The translations under genes and the position numbers were made by a program. From assembly GCA_030430575.1 (NCBI GenBank), contig JAUIKF010000045.1:1-64000 (forward strand): DNA of 64,000 nucleotides, given 5' to 3'. The notes under the pieces are model-generated. The model worked only from the letters and a program-made list of their open reading frames with translations, did not search any database and was not told the DNA's origin. The DNA is from Bacteroidia bacterium. GTDB taxonomy: Bacteria; Bacteroidota; Bacteroidia; J057. Shown in pieces: positions 47,495-56,459 of this stretch. Numbering within the stretch: position 1 is the first letter of the stretch; each line of letters begins with the position of its first letter.

Positions 47495-50218
47495 CTATCC
47501 CCCCATCATATCACTTCCTTGCGTATTCATGCGATTACTTTTCCGCCTAAACAGGGAGACGTCCATCTTTCCAAAACGGTAAGAGAAATTCACCCTTACT
47601 AGCTGAGGGTTTCTGATTCTGGAAGTCTCTTGGGTAAAGAAATCGGAAACGGTCACAGCCCCAAATCTTCTGGTGGCAAAAATATCTTGAACGCTTACCG
47701 TGAGTGAAGCCTTATTATCCAGGAAACTCTTCTTGACAGAAGCAGCCATGAACCAAAAGCCTTTTGAATAGCCCTGAGCTGAGTTAGAACTACTTCCACC
47801 TCTACGCCATGGGCTATTATTGGTAGAGGGCGTAAATGATGCTCGCGTGCGGTACTCCCCGTTGAGTTGGAATGAATAGCCTTTTGGAAGGGTAAACTGA
47901 AGTGTCTCTTTCCAAAAACCACTCAACTGGCTGATTTCCAGGTCATTCTCCACATTGGATGCATCTACCTCCGACTGATACAGATTGATATTAGTTGTGA
48001 TATCCAACCAGTCAGATATGGTATTCCGCAGGGTAAACTCTGCCCCATAGGCAGCCGCAAAATCGCTATTGGTATAGCTGATAATGACGACTTCTTTGCC
48101 GAGTGTCTCATTGAACTCTGTGAATTGATAGCTAGTGATCAGATTGGATGCCTGCTTATAATAAACCGAGATAAGCAGATTCCCTTTTTTGAACATATTT
48201 TGGTAAGAAAGCTCTATCGAGTTGGAAAACTCTGGGAGGAGGCGCGGTTCTCCACGTCGGAGATTCAGAGAATCTGAAAAGTCGATGAAAGGCATCGTTT
48301 GGAAAAAATTCGGGCGATTCACGCGCCGTGTATAAGCAAGCTGGAGCTGATTATTTCCCTTCAGCTGACGTGTCAAAAATACACTGGGGAATAAGCTAAT
48401 GGGGTAATTGATAGAGAAAGAGGAATCCCGGTCCGTCAATTCGCCGGTATAGAAACTACTTTCAGCCCTCACACCCGCTTGGAAGCCCCATTTTTCCCCC
48501 TTTTGACTTCCCTGAAGGTAAGCAGCATAGATATTATCATTATAGGCAAAATGATCTGCAAATTGGTCGATATTTACCCATGTATTTTGGGTTTTGTCAA
48601 AAATTGAGTTTTGGTTGTCGTTTGTATTATCGCGGAGTGTAGCCTTGAGTCCCCCTTCGAGTTTGGTCTTTTTCCCAATCGGTTTGATGAAATCCGTCTG
48701 CAAAGTCATAAAGCTACCAGAACCGAGGTTATCTTGTCTCTCTTGGCTTTCAAGTCCCGATTCAAAGGCAGTCAGGAAATCATTATCCCCCTCGAACCTC
48801 ACCTCATTGTAAAAGACATCAGCGGTCCATTCTGCTCCTTTTTTAGGGAATAAATGTTTGAATTGTGCTGAAAAACCATAGTTGCGAAAGCCCCTGTTGG
48901 TATTTGACGTTCGCGTATAAAAATCAGTGACTGTACTATCGGGGAATAAAAAGTCTGTGGTATTAGAGATGACTTCGGAAGGATTGAACTGTCCCCGCAT
49001 ATAGCTCCCGCTCAGTGTCAGGGTATTGCGGTTGCTGAGGAAAAGGTCCATGCCTGCGCGGCCTCGACCGAAGAATCCTTTGGTAATCTGATCGGAGAGC
49101 TGAGTGAGGTTGGAAGGAGGGTTTCCAAATAAATTTTCCCGAATCGTTTCGCCATCCCCTACTGATCTTCTCCCAAATGCCATCAAAGAGGCAAAGAGGT
49201 TCACCTTTTCCCCTCTGGCATTGATATCCCCTCCAAAATTGGTGCCCCTACGGGAGTCTCCTCCAAAACGGAGATTACCATTATACCCTAGTCGTTTATT
49301 CTTTTTCAGAACGATATTGACAATTCCTGCTGTACCGCCTCCCGCATCGTACTTCGCCGATGGATTGGTGATGACTTCTACGGTCTCAATAGAGGTGGCA
49401 GGAATCTGTTCAAGGGAAAGGGTCGTCTGGCGACCGTCTACCAGAATTTGGGGGGCGCCATTGCGGAGGCTTACATTTCCGTCGAGATCGACGGAAAGGG
49501 AAGGCACATTTCTGAGTGCATCTTCTGCATTGCCGCCAGTAGTGGTCAGGTCGCGGTCCACCCGAAAGATCTTCTTATCGAGGGAAAGCTTCATGATTTC
49601 CTGCTTCCCCACAATTTCTACCTCTTCCAGGTCTGCTACCTGAACTTTTAACTGAATATTGCCCAAGTCTTTTTCAAAACCCCCTCCACTAAATCCAGGG
49701 AATCCTCCTCTGCCTGAGGGGCGTCCCCCTGAAGGACGGCCTCCTCCTGATGTGGGTCGACCGGATTGCTCGGCATTTTTCTTGGTAGAGTCATTTGCTG
49801 CTGGCCGACCGCTACCGCCTGGCCTACCTTGTCCCATTCTGAAATTAGGCATGGGGATCCCAAAGTCTACCTTTTGCTTAGATTCTGCATACCCCAGAAA
49901 AGAAATCACCAACGTGTATTCACCAATGATAGGGAGTTTCTCAATATTAAAATCTCCATTTCCCGCTGTCAACTGCCCTGCCCAGACGGTATCTTTGAGG
50001 GAAAATGTTTTGCGATCAAACTTTTTACCCAATAACTGTACTGAGGCATATTCGACCGCTTTTCCATTTTCATCTACCACTTTTCCATAAATACGGCCTA
50101 TTCGCATATCAGACATTTTGCCGCCTCCCCCACGTCCTCTCCAAGGAGGGCCTTGAGCTATGAGCGGCTGTAATATCAGGGAGAAAATAAGAAATAATAA
50201 TAGGTTAACTTTTTTCAT
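47495..50218 (-). CDS. TonB-dependent outer membrane receptor (OMP_b-brl_3 type)
   Basis: This 907-residue protein has a signal peptide (MKKVNLLLFLIFSLILQPLIAQ). A carboxypeptidase-regulatory-like domain follows (IGRIYGKVVDENGKAVEYASVQLLG) and is interrupted by a Gly/Arg/Pro-rich low-complexity stretch (about residues 130-185, GRPSGGRPSGRGGFPG). The plug domain has IVGKQEIMKLSLDKKIFRVD, DALRNVPSLSVDLDGNVSLRN and VEVITNPSAKYDAGGGTAGIVNIVLKK. A large barrel ends at VRVNFSYRFGKMDVSLFRRKSNRMN. This is the outer_membrane_beta-barrel family common in Bacteroidota, often with peptide or siderophore cargo. No SusD partner is adjacent, so the substrate is open. Confidence 0.92.
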   Translation of the reverse strand: MKKVNLLLFLIFSLILQPLIAQGPPWRGRGGGGKMSDMRIGRIYGKVVDENGKAVEYASVQLLGKKFDRKTFSLKDTVWAGQLTAGNGDFNIEKLPIIGEYTLVISFLGYAESKQKVDFGIPMPNFRMGQGRPGGSGRPAANDSTKKNAEQSGRPTSGGGRPSGGRPSGRGGFPGFSGGGFEKDLGNIQLKVQVADLEEVEIVGKQEIMKLSLDKKIFRVDRDLTTTGGNAEDALRNVPSLSVDLDGNVSLRNGAPQILVDGRQTTLSLEQIPATSIETVEVITNPSAKYDAGGGTAGIVNIVLKKNKRLGYNGNLRFGGDSRRGTNFGGDINARGEKVNLFASLMAFGRRSVGDGETIRENLFGNPPSNLTQLSDQITKGFFGRGRAGMDLFLSNRNTLTLSGSYMRGQFNPSEVISNTTDFLFPDSTVTDFYTRTSNTNRGFRNYGFSAQFKHLFPKKGAEWTADVFYNEVRFEGDNDFLTAFESGLESQERQDNLGSGSFMTLQTDFIKPIGKKTKLEGGLKATLRDNTNDNQNSIFDKTQNTWVNIDQFADHFAYNDNIYAAYLQGSQKGEKWGFQAGVRAESSFYTGELTDRDSSFSINYPISLFPSVFLTRQLKGNNQLQLAYTRRVNRPNFFQTMPFIDFSDSLNLRRGEPRLLPEFSNSIELSYQNMFKKGNLLISVYYKQASNLITSYQFTEFNETLGKEVVIISYTNSDFAAAYGAEFTLRNTISDWLDITTNINLYQSEVDASNVENDLEISQLSGFWKETLQFTLPKGYSFQLNGEYRTRASFTPSTNNSPWRRGGSSSNSAQGYSKGFWFMAASVKKSFLDNKASLTVSVQDIFATRRFGAVTVSDFFTQETSRIRNPQLVRVNFSYRFGKMDVSLFRRKSNRMNTQGSDMMGG

Positions 50219-50314
50219 TTGGATAAATAGTTAGCAAATCGTGGGTTTAAATTTCACTTCTAACCCGATATATATTAAAGGGTTTCTAAAACCACATTTT
50301 TTGCTACTAAACGA

Positions 50315-50354
50315 TAAAAAAATGCTGCAAACGGAGGGTTCCGTTTGCAGCATT
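50315..50354 (-). terminator. Strong intrinsic terminator of the HYR-protein gene
   Basis: AATGCTGCAAACGGA (50321-50335) and TCCGTTTGCAGCATT (50340-50354) form a perfect 15-bp stem with a four-base loop. On the minus strand it is followed by a run of seven T. Confidence 0.88.
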
Positions 50355-50430
50355 TTGGGTTCTAAGTTTTAAGTTCTGCGTTCTAGGTTGAGTGCTCCGA
50401 CTTAGAACTTAGAACCTAAAACATAGAACT
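50355..50430. repeat. GGTTCTA / TAGAAC word array
   Basis: GGGTTCTAAGTTTTAAGTTC and GTTCTAGG on the left face ACTTAGAACTTAGAACC and TAAAACATAGAAC on the right, a long imperfect hairpin. It is placed between the HYR gene stop and its strong terminator. Confidence 0.8.
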
Positions 50431-50435
50431 TGCCT

Positions 50436-53324
50436 TTACTTCTTCACCACTTTCAAGGTCTTGCGCTCCTCGCCTGCACGCACCTCTACAAGGTATACGC
50501 CTGCGGCTAGGTCGCCCATCTCGATGCGGTGCTCGATCATTCCCCCTTCTTCCACATCAAATCGCTGAACGATGAGTTCTTGTCCTACCGCATTGCGAAG
50601 GGTGATCGTAGCTTCGGTGACATTCCCGATCATACCTTTCACCGTAAGGTGACTGGTCACTGGGTTAGGGAAGGCATCGACAGCGATCTGACTGACCAGT
50701 CCCTGGGCAGCCGCTTCGCGATAGGATACGCCGTTGATCGTAAAGTTGTCAATATCAAATGGCGTAGGCGTAGTGGTAGGATACCCTGCAGTAGCTATCC
50801 CTACACAGAATGGGCCCATGATTGGGACGACTTGTGGCGTACCAATTGGCACCCACGTAATACCATCACTAGATACATAAGAATAGAAAATTGGGCCTAC
50901 TTTCTGAATCCTTGCCCAATATGGGAAGCCAGGAAGAGCTGGGCCAGCGGTATTAACCGTAAATGCGCCAGTGGTAGTACGGATAGCCCTGCGAGAAGAC
51001 TTGTCTGCTGCCAACAAGGTGGAGGCGTGGGCAGAATTAGCTGCAAGTGACTGTCGTACCATCACCCCTGCTTGGGTCCAGAAAGAACCTGGAGTAGGCA
51101 TACTGATGCGAGCTCTCACGTCCACATTCATATTCATCTGAAGGTAGATGAAGGTAAAGCCATCCATATTGGTCCCGATCTGATTGCCAGAAGCTACCAC
51201 ATCATACTCTCCTGAGTTTCCACCAGATGGAGGTGTATAACATACATTCCCTTGGACGTTTTGCGTATTGCCCACATCTACGATAGAGAGGCCATTAGGA
51301 AGTGGGTTACACTGCGTATTGACGGTCACGTCAAAGCAGCAAGTGGTCGTATTGCCAGCCTTATCTTCTGCTACGCAGGTGACCTTGGTTGTTCCCAACG
51401 GGAAGGTACTTCCAGAGAGTGGGAAGCAAGAGATGTTAATCTTGTTCACCTTGGTACAGTTGTCAGTAGCCGTAATGGTAGGCCAGGTATGCACGGCACC
51501 TGTCGTTCCAAATGGCACAGTCAGAGTGACTGACGACGGACAGTTGTCGAAGTCAGGTCCTTCGCGGTCGCGGACGCGCACAAAGAAAGAGCAGGTATGC
51601 ATATTGCCTGAAGCATCAGTCGCTTTCCAGGTGATGTCGGTTTTTCCTTTGGGGAAAGTAGCGCCACTGGCCAATCCCTGCGTAAGGGCAAGGGTTTCGC
51701 CTGGACAGTTGTCTGAAGAAGACACATTGTAGTTCACCACTGCTTCACAGACTCCTGGATCGGTGTTGACGCGCATATTGCCGGGGCAGGTAGCCACAGG
51801 GTCTTCATTGTCTTCGACAGTTACGTCAAATGAGCACCATTTATCATTCCCTTCTTCATCTTCTGCATTTACCCATACTTTGGTAGTCCCCACAGGATAG
51901 ACGCCAGAAGGCTGAGAGCGTGTACCTGTATAGTCATTCCAAAGTTCAATCCCACCACCATCAACAGTGATGCAAAAATAGGCATCGTTGCGGCCAAAGG
52001 AACATCCATCGGGATCGATTTGGTTATTTTTAGGGTCAAGGTCAATATCGAGAACACCATCGGCAGCCCATGCATTATATTTGGCAAGCGGAATGTTGAC
52101 AGTAGTTCGCTCATAACTGGACCTACAGCGGTCTCCATAGTCAGTGTCGCCCAAGTCCGTGCCATCTTCGCCTATGATGTCAAATCTCTCCCCGTTATTG
52201 TTAATGTCTCCTCTGTGGTAGACCCGTAACTCTACATAACTACTAGCAGAGGTAGGCACTCCACTAAGGCTGAGAGAAGTGACGTTCCCAGGGCCATTGT
52301 CTGTATTTGGGTTATAATCGACCACATCACTACAGCCTCTGAATACCGTGATTCCTTGGCTACAGTTATCAGACGCGCCTACACTGATGTCTATATCCGC
52401 CTCGCAGACACCAGGGTCTGCACTGACAGTGATGTCTGGACAAGACATGACAGGATCTTGATCGTCATCTCTCACACGGATTCTGAACCAGCAATCTTCT
52501 GTTTCACTTCCATTGGTAGCACTCCACTTGATCCAGTTGTCGCCTTGACCCAGGACTACCCCTGCAAGAGAAGTCCCGCTATTTTGGTTGTTCCAATGAG
52601 AAGTGGTTCCACAAGGAAGGCTGGCCAAGTCGTAGCGCGTATCGGGAATCGTGTAGTCACACTGTCCGTGGTCCATGTTTACCGTAGCATAAGAAGGACA
52701 GGTCGGCTCCTGATAAATACTCCTAAAAGACACATCGTCGATGGCCATGTCACTGCGGTAGCCATTTCCTGTTCTTCCGCGAAAGCGGATCTGAATCGTC
52801 TGGCCCGCATAAGCTGACAGGTCTACGGTTTTGGATCTCCAACTCGTAGAATTAGTCACTTCTCTGATAGAAGGGATCACATCATTGTGCCAGGTGCCGG
52901 AGCCATCCTTTACATCCACGTGAAGCCGTCCCATATGAGAATTCCAGCCACGCATACTGTGCCAGAACTTCATTTCCATACAAGGCTGTCCCGTCAAATC
53001 CACCATAGGTGACAGGAGCATGGCAGTTGAGTTGTTGCAGGAGCCGGAGGATTCTGTGTAGAGGTATTTTCTACCAGATCCAGGCGTATGATCGTAATCA
53101 GGGCCTGTACCACTGGTCGGAGTCCCAGACCTATCGACTGTCCAGTCGATGTCGTCACTGGAAGAGTTGACCCAGCCACTAGAGAGGGTACAGGCATCTC
53201 CACAGTCTGTGCCGCAGGTCGAGAAACTCTCAAAGGTTTGATAATGAGGGAAAGAATTAATCTGTGCTGAACCAGCCAGCCAACAGAATGTTACAAGAGC
53301 GAAGGTGAGTAAGATTTTTTTCAT
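50436..53324 (-). CDS. Secreted multi-domain HYR protein with T9SS sorting domain
   Basis: This 962-residue protein has a signal peptide (MKKILLTFALVTFCWLAGSAQ). An N-terminal MAM/concanavalin-like domain follows (INSFPHYQTFESFSTCGTDCGDAC, SPMVDLTGQPCMEMKFWHSM, IQIRFRGRTGNGYRSDMAIDDVSF). HYR-type repeats come next (DPVMSCPDITVSADPGVCEADIDISVGASDNC, DPVATCPGNMRVNTDPGVCEAVVNY, GPDFDNCPSSVTL). A LamG/DUF1349-like domain covers about residues 690-870 (YWARIQKVGPIFYSYVSSDGITWVPIG). The C-terminal T9SS domain is DAFPNPVTSHLTV to KTLKVVKK. Many Cys pairs fit an extracellular location. It is probably adhesive. It ends in a strong terminator and is on the same strand as the TonB receptor. Confidence 0.88.
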   Translation of the reverse strand: MKKILLTFALVTFCWLAGSAQINSFPHYQTFESFSTCGTDCGDACTLSSGWVNSSSDDIDWTVDRSGTPTSGTGPDYDHTPGSGRKYLYTESSGSCNNSTAMLLSPMVDLTGQPCMEMKFWHSMRGWNSHMGRLHVDVKDGSGTWHNDVIPSIREVTNSTSWRSKTVDLSAYAGQTIQIRFRGRTGNGYRSDMAIDDVSFRSIYQEPTCPSYATVNMDHGQCDYTIPDTRYDLASLPCGTTSHWNNQNSGTSLAGVVLGQGDNWIKWSATNGSETEDCWFRIRVRDDDQDPVMSCPDITVSADPGVCEADIDISVGASDNCSQGITVFRGCSDVVDYNPNTDNGPGNVTSLSLSGVPTSASSYVELRVYHRGDINNNGERFDIIGEDGTDLGDTDYGDRCRSSYERTTVNIPLAKYNAWAADGVLDIDLDPKNNQIDPDGCSFGRNDAYFCITVDGGGIELWNDYTGTRSQPSGVYPVGTTKVWVNAEDEEGNDKWCSFDVTVEDNEDPVATCPGNMRVNTDPGVCEAVVNYNVSSSDNCPGETLALTQGLASGATFPKGKTDITWKATDASGNMHTCSFFVRVRDREGPDFDNCPSSVTLTVPFGTTGAVHTWPTITATDNCTKVNKINISCFPLSGSTFPLGTTKVTCVAEDKAGNTTTCCFDVTVNTQCNPLPNGLSIVDVGNTQNVQGNVCYTPPSGGNSGEYDVVASGNQIGTNMDGFTFIYLQMNMNVDVRARISMPTPGSFWTQAGVMVRQSLAANSAHASTLLAADKSSRRAIRTTTGAFTVNTAGPALPGFPYWARIQKVGPIFYSYVSSDGITWVPIGTPQVVPIMGPFCVGIATAGYPTTTPTPFDIDNFTINGVSYREAAAQGLVSQIAVDAFPNPVTSHLTVKGMIGNVTEATITLRNAVGQELIVQRFDVEEGGMIEHRIEMGDLAAGVYLVEVRAGEERKTLKVVKK

Positions 53325-53531
53325 GAGTGATAAAATTAAGGCAGGTGAAAAAAAGGGTTAGTGTAGTTGCGTCAGGATGTTTTCTTTCTTTTTGACGAGT
53401 TATATTTAAGTTGTTAATGAATAAGGAGCAATTTAATTAGATTATTAGTTAAATACAATAATTGAAAAATCGTTTACGCGCACAAATATTTTTGTGAGAA
53501 AAATAATTTAGTAAAGGAAATATTTTACGCT

Positions 53532-54413
53532 ATGTCCGATTACTTAACAGAGATGATAAAGGGCTTTCAAAGCAAAGACCCTCGGTTCATTGACCTTGGA
53601 AACCATTCGGGAAAAGAGGAGACACATATTCTGACAGAAATCCCTTTTGATCTTTTAGGAGACCTCTCCCAGATCAAAGGCCTTTTTGCCAAAAACAACA
53701 ATATCCAACGCATATCAGCCCGAATCGGCGAAATGACCGCCCTTGAATCCCTGGATCTATCCGAAAATCCTTTGCTAGCGTTGCCGGATGAAATAGGGAA
53801 TCTTCAGTCACTGAAGGTATTCAGAGCTTCGGATTGCATGGAAGTTGACTTGGAAAAAATGATGGAGGATCTTTCGAAGAGAACCCCTGGCCACCATCCT
53901 ACCTTTTTGGGGGAAGGAGGGCTCAGAACTTTGCCCGATAGTTTTGGAAATTTGACCCAACTCGAATCTCTCACCCTAGATGGAAATCGATTGACGGAAA
54001 TCCCATCCGGGATTTTTAAGCTCAAAAACCTGGTCTCCCTGGATTTATTCAGCAACCTCATCACCCATATTTCTCCCGAAATCGGCCACCTCACGAGCTT
54101 GCGCTACCTCAAACTCACCCGAAACAATTTTCACGAATTGCCCGACGAGATCGGCCACCTAAAAAACCTCCAACGGTTGAGGTTAGACTATCTTGATCTC
54201 TGGGCCTTGCCCAAAGGGATCGGCGGCCTTTCTAGCCTCCAGATGCTCGAAGTCTGCCATGGCAGACTAGGTGACATCCCCGCTGAGATTCAGCACCTCA
54301 AAAACCTCAAGTGGATTTATTTGATCAACACCGAAATCTCTGAAACAGGCCTTAATGCCCTGAAAATCTTTGCGCCACAAGCTGAGATTGCATGGGAAAT
54401 GAATTGGGAATAG
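53532..54413 (+). CDS. Leucine-rich repeat protein
   Basis: This 293-residue protein has no signal peptide. From about residue 40 it consists of LRR units of the bacterial/plant-like type (LESLDLSENPLLALPDEIGNLQSLK, LESLTLDGNRLTEIPSGIFKLKNLVSLDLFSNLITHISPEIG, LRYLKLTRNNFHELPDEIGHLKNL). About eight repeats are visible, ending with LKWIYLINTEI. These units usually mediate protein binding in the cytoplasm. No GTPase or kinase domain is attached. It stands alone with its own terminator. Confidence 0.88.
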   Translation: MSDYLTEMIKGFQSKDPRFIDLGNHSGKEETHILTEIPFDLLGDLSQIKGLFAKNNNIQRISARIGEMTALESLDLSENPLLALPDEIGNLQSLKVFRASDCMEVDLEKMMEDLSKRTPGHHPTFLGEGGLRTLPDSFGNLTQLESLTLDGNRLTEIPSGIFKLKNLVSLDLFSNLITHISPEIGHLTSLRYLKLTRNNFHELPDEIGHLKNLQRLRLDYLDLWALPKGIGGLSSLQMLEVCHGRLGDIPAEIQHLKNLKWIYLINTEISETGLNALKIFAPQAEIAWEMNWE

Positions 54414-54448
54414 AAAAACTGCCAGCGGATTCTCCGTTGGCAAGTTTT
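54414..54448 (+). terminator. Terminator hairpin of the LRR gene
   Basis: AAAACTGCCAGCGGA, loop, TCCGTTGGCAAGTTTT forms a stem with one mismatch, directly after the TAG stop and ending in a short T-run. Confidence 0.72.
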
Positions 54449-54550
54449 GGGTTTTGGGTTTTGAAGAATACTTAACATACCCCATAGAACCTAGTATTCT
54501 TTCAATATTGAAAAGTGGAGTTGGAAGTCATTTACAATGCTTAACTGTGG

Positions 54551-54690
54551 TAAGTACAAATAATGAACAAGAAATAAAAAAGTGAAAAGGGAAGAGGAAA
54601 CTAGTTATCCATGATAGAGAAGTACTTTTTACTTCCCTTCGGCAGACTCAGGACAGGCCTTGTTCCTTGTTTTTTATTTTTACTTAACCC
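54551..54690. repeat. TAATGAACAAG inverted element, copy 2, with nested insertion
   Basis: TAAGTACAAATAATGAACAAG and AAAAAGTGAAAAGGGAAGAG on the left pair with AGTACTTTTTACTTCCC, CCTTGTTCCTTGTT and TATTTTTACTTAA on the right. Word order matches copy 1 at 23501-23600. A CCCTTCGGCAGACTCAGGAC module is inserted in the right arm. TTTCAATATTGAA palindromes flank the element at about 54499 and 54694. Confidence 0.78.
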
Positions 54691-54725
54691 GACATTTCAA
54701 TATTGAATAAACACTAGAACTTTTC

Positions 54726-56267
54726 CTACTTCACTCCTCCCATCAGCCTTAAAATCGCGGGTGAAATGATGAGGGCTAAAATGCCTATGGCAATCGTGAT
54801 AACGCCAAATACGGCGTAGACAGACACGTAGCTGTATAATTGGGTGAAGGCATCTCCCATACCGGTGATTTTGTCAGGGGTCAAACCTGTGATGAACTGG
54901 ACGATTTGGCCCAGTATCCCTTCCGAGAAGGGATTCTCCCCTCCGTCTGATGCCGTGAGGGTTGCGATCTTTCCGGCAAAGAAACTGCCGTAGAATACGG
55001 CTGAGAACCATACGCCCATGACAAAGGCAATATATTTAGGAGGCGCCAATTCTGTCATTTTAGAGAGGCCTATGGGGGACATAAACATTTCCCCTACGGT
55101 CAACACAAAGTATCCCATCAGCAGGTACCACATAGGTGTCTGAGCGAGTGTGTCCATGCTATTGGCAGATGCCCCGAATATGACGAAGCCCATGCCGAGC
55201 AGAATGAGGCCAATCGCAAATTTCACGGCTGAATTGGGGTTGATCCTACGACTGTCAAGGAATGACCAGAGGAGCGCAAAGGGGATAGCCAGTAAAATAA
55301 TGTAGCCTGCGCCAATGCTATTGGTCTGGGCAGCATTCATGCCGATGAGGTTGACATTGCGGTCCGCAAAGAGGGTCAGGGAGCTTCCCGCTTGTTCAAA
55401 TATCGCCCAAAACAAAGTCGCCAAGGCGGTAAAATAAAGAATGACCAACAAACGTCTTCGCTCTATTTTGCTAGATGTCACATAAATATAGCCCATCATG
55501 CCCAATAATAGGACCGTCACGCTGCCAATCACATAGGATTGATATTGGTACATCCGAACGAGTAAAGCAAAGATGGGAACAGAAAGGATGGCCAGGATCG
55601 TGACTTGATTGCCTTTTGTCAGGCCCATTGAGCGCTTATAATAGACTTCTGGATCAGGAATCATTCCCTTATCCCCAAAGACCTGGTTATTCACCCCTCT
55701 ATAGAAAAAGAACAAGCCGAGCATCATGCCGATGCCTGCGAGCATAAATCCAAAATGCCAACCATACGCTGCGGCAATCCAACCACATAGCAAGGGGGCT
55801 AGCCAAGCACCAAAATTGATTCCCATGTAGAAAATCGTGAATCCCGCATCTCTGCGGACATCATTTTCTTCATAAAGGTCTCCTACAAAAGAGGAGATAT
55901 TGGGCTTAAAAAACCCATTCCCTACGATGATTAACGCTAAAGAACCATAATAGAAAATAGGGGTTTCAATCGTCAAGAAGAAATGCCCTATGGCCATCAA
56001 AACGCCTCCTAAAACAATTGCTTTGCGATACCCAATGAGTTTTCCCGCTACCAACCCTCCGATAGTTGGCGTGATATATACCAAAGACATATAGGCAGCA
56101 TAAATGCCGATGGCCATTTCATCTGAGAAGAGCAATTGCTCTGTCATATACAATGTCAGCAGGGCGCGCATGCCATAGAAGGAAAAGCGCTCCCACAGCT
56201 CAGCGAAGAAGAGGTAGAAGAGGCCCTTGGGGTGTCCCCAGCGGGTGGTGGTAGATGGATCTATCAT
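54726..56267 (-). CDS. Proton-dependent oligopeptide transporter (POT/PTR family)
   Basis: This 513-residue inner-membrane MFS protein has the POT signature FAELWERFSFYGMRALLTLYM, including the proton-coupling ExxERFxxYG motif, and the second motif GANFGAWLAP-like sequence FYMGINFGAWLAPLLCGW. Also visible are NGFFKPNISSFVGDLY and LFWAIFEQAGSSLTLFADRN. About 14 helices are visible, as in the bacterial branch with two extra helices. It imports di- and tripeptides with protons, which suits an organism with surface proteases. Alone on its strand; TTCAAATT words precede it. Confidence 0.95.
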   Translation of the reverse strand: MIDPSTTTRWGHPKGLFYLFFAELWERFSFYGMRALLTLYMTEQLLFSDEMAIGIYAAYMSLVYITPTIGGLVAGKLIGYRKAIVLGGVLMAIGHFFLTIETPIFYYGSLALIIVGNGFFKPNISSFVGDLYEENDVRRDAGFTIFYMGINFGAWLAPLLCGWIAAAYGWHFGFMLAGIGMMLGLFFFYRGVNNQVFGDKGMIPDPEVYYKRSMGLTKGNQVTILAILSVPIFALLVRMYQYQSYVIGSVTVLLLGMMGYIYVTSSKIERRRLLVILYFTALATLFWAIFEQAGSSLTLFADRNVNLIGMNAAQTNSIGAGYIILLAIPFALLWSFLDSRRINPNSAVKFAIGLILLGMGFVIFGASANSMDTLAQTPMWYLLMGYFVLTVGEMFMSPIGLSKMTELAPPKYIAFVMGVWFSAVFYGSFFAGKIATLTASDGGENPFSEGILGQIVQFITGLTPDKITGMGDAFTQLYSYVSVYAVFGVITIAIGILALIISPAILRLMGGVK

Positions 56268-56283
56268 AAATGAGAAGATTTAA

Positions 56284-56362
56284 GAGAAGTTCAAATTCAA
56301 GTACAAGTTCAAACACATAGGATTTCTTTTTTGAACTTGAGTTTGCGCTTGACACTTGAACT
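56284..56362. repeat. Inverted TTCAAATT / ACTTGAG word array
   Basis: AAGTTCAAATTCAAGTACAAG and TTCAAACAC on the left face TTGAACTTGAGTTTGCGCTTG and ACACTTGAACTT on the right. Same family as 19889-19966. It occupies the promoter side of the POT gene. Confidence 0.75.
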
Positions 56363-56459
56363 TATTTCTTCCCGCAAGCTACGCGCTTTCCCTCAGCTCT
56401 CGCCAAGCTGTGGCAAAAAGTCCCAATAAATCGCAATTTGTGAGGATATGTGACTGCTG

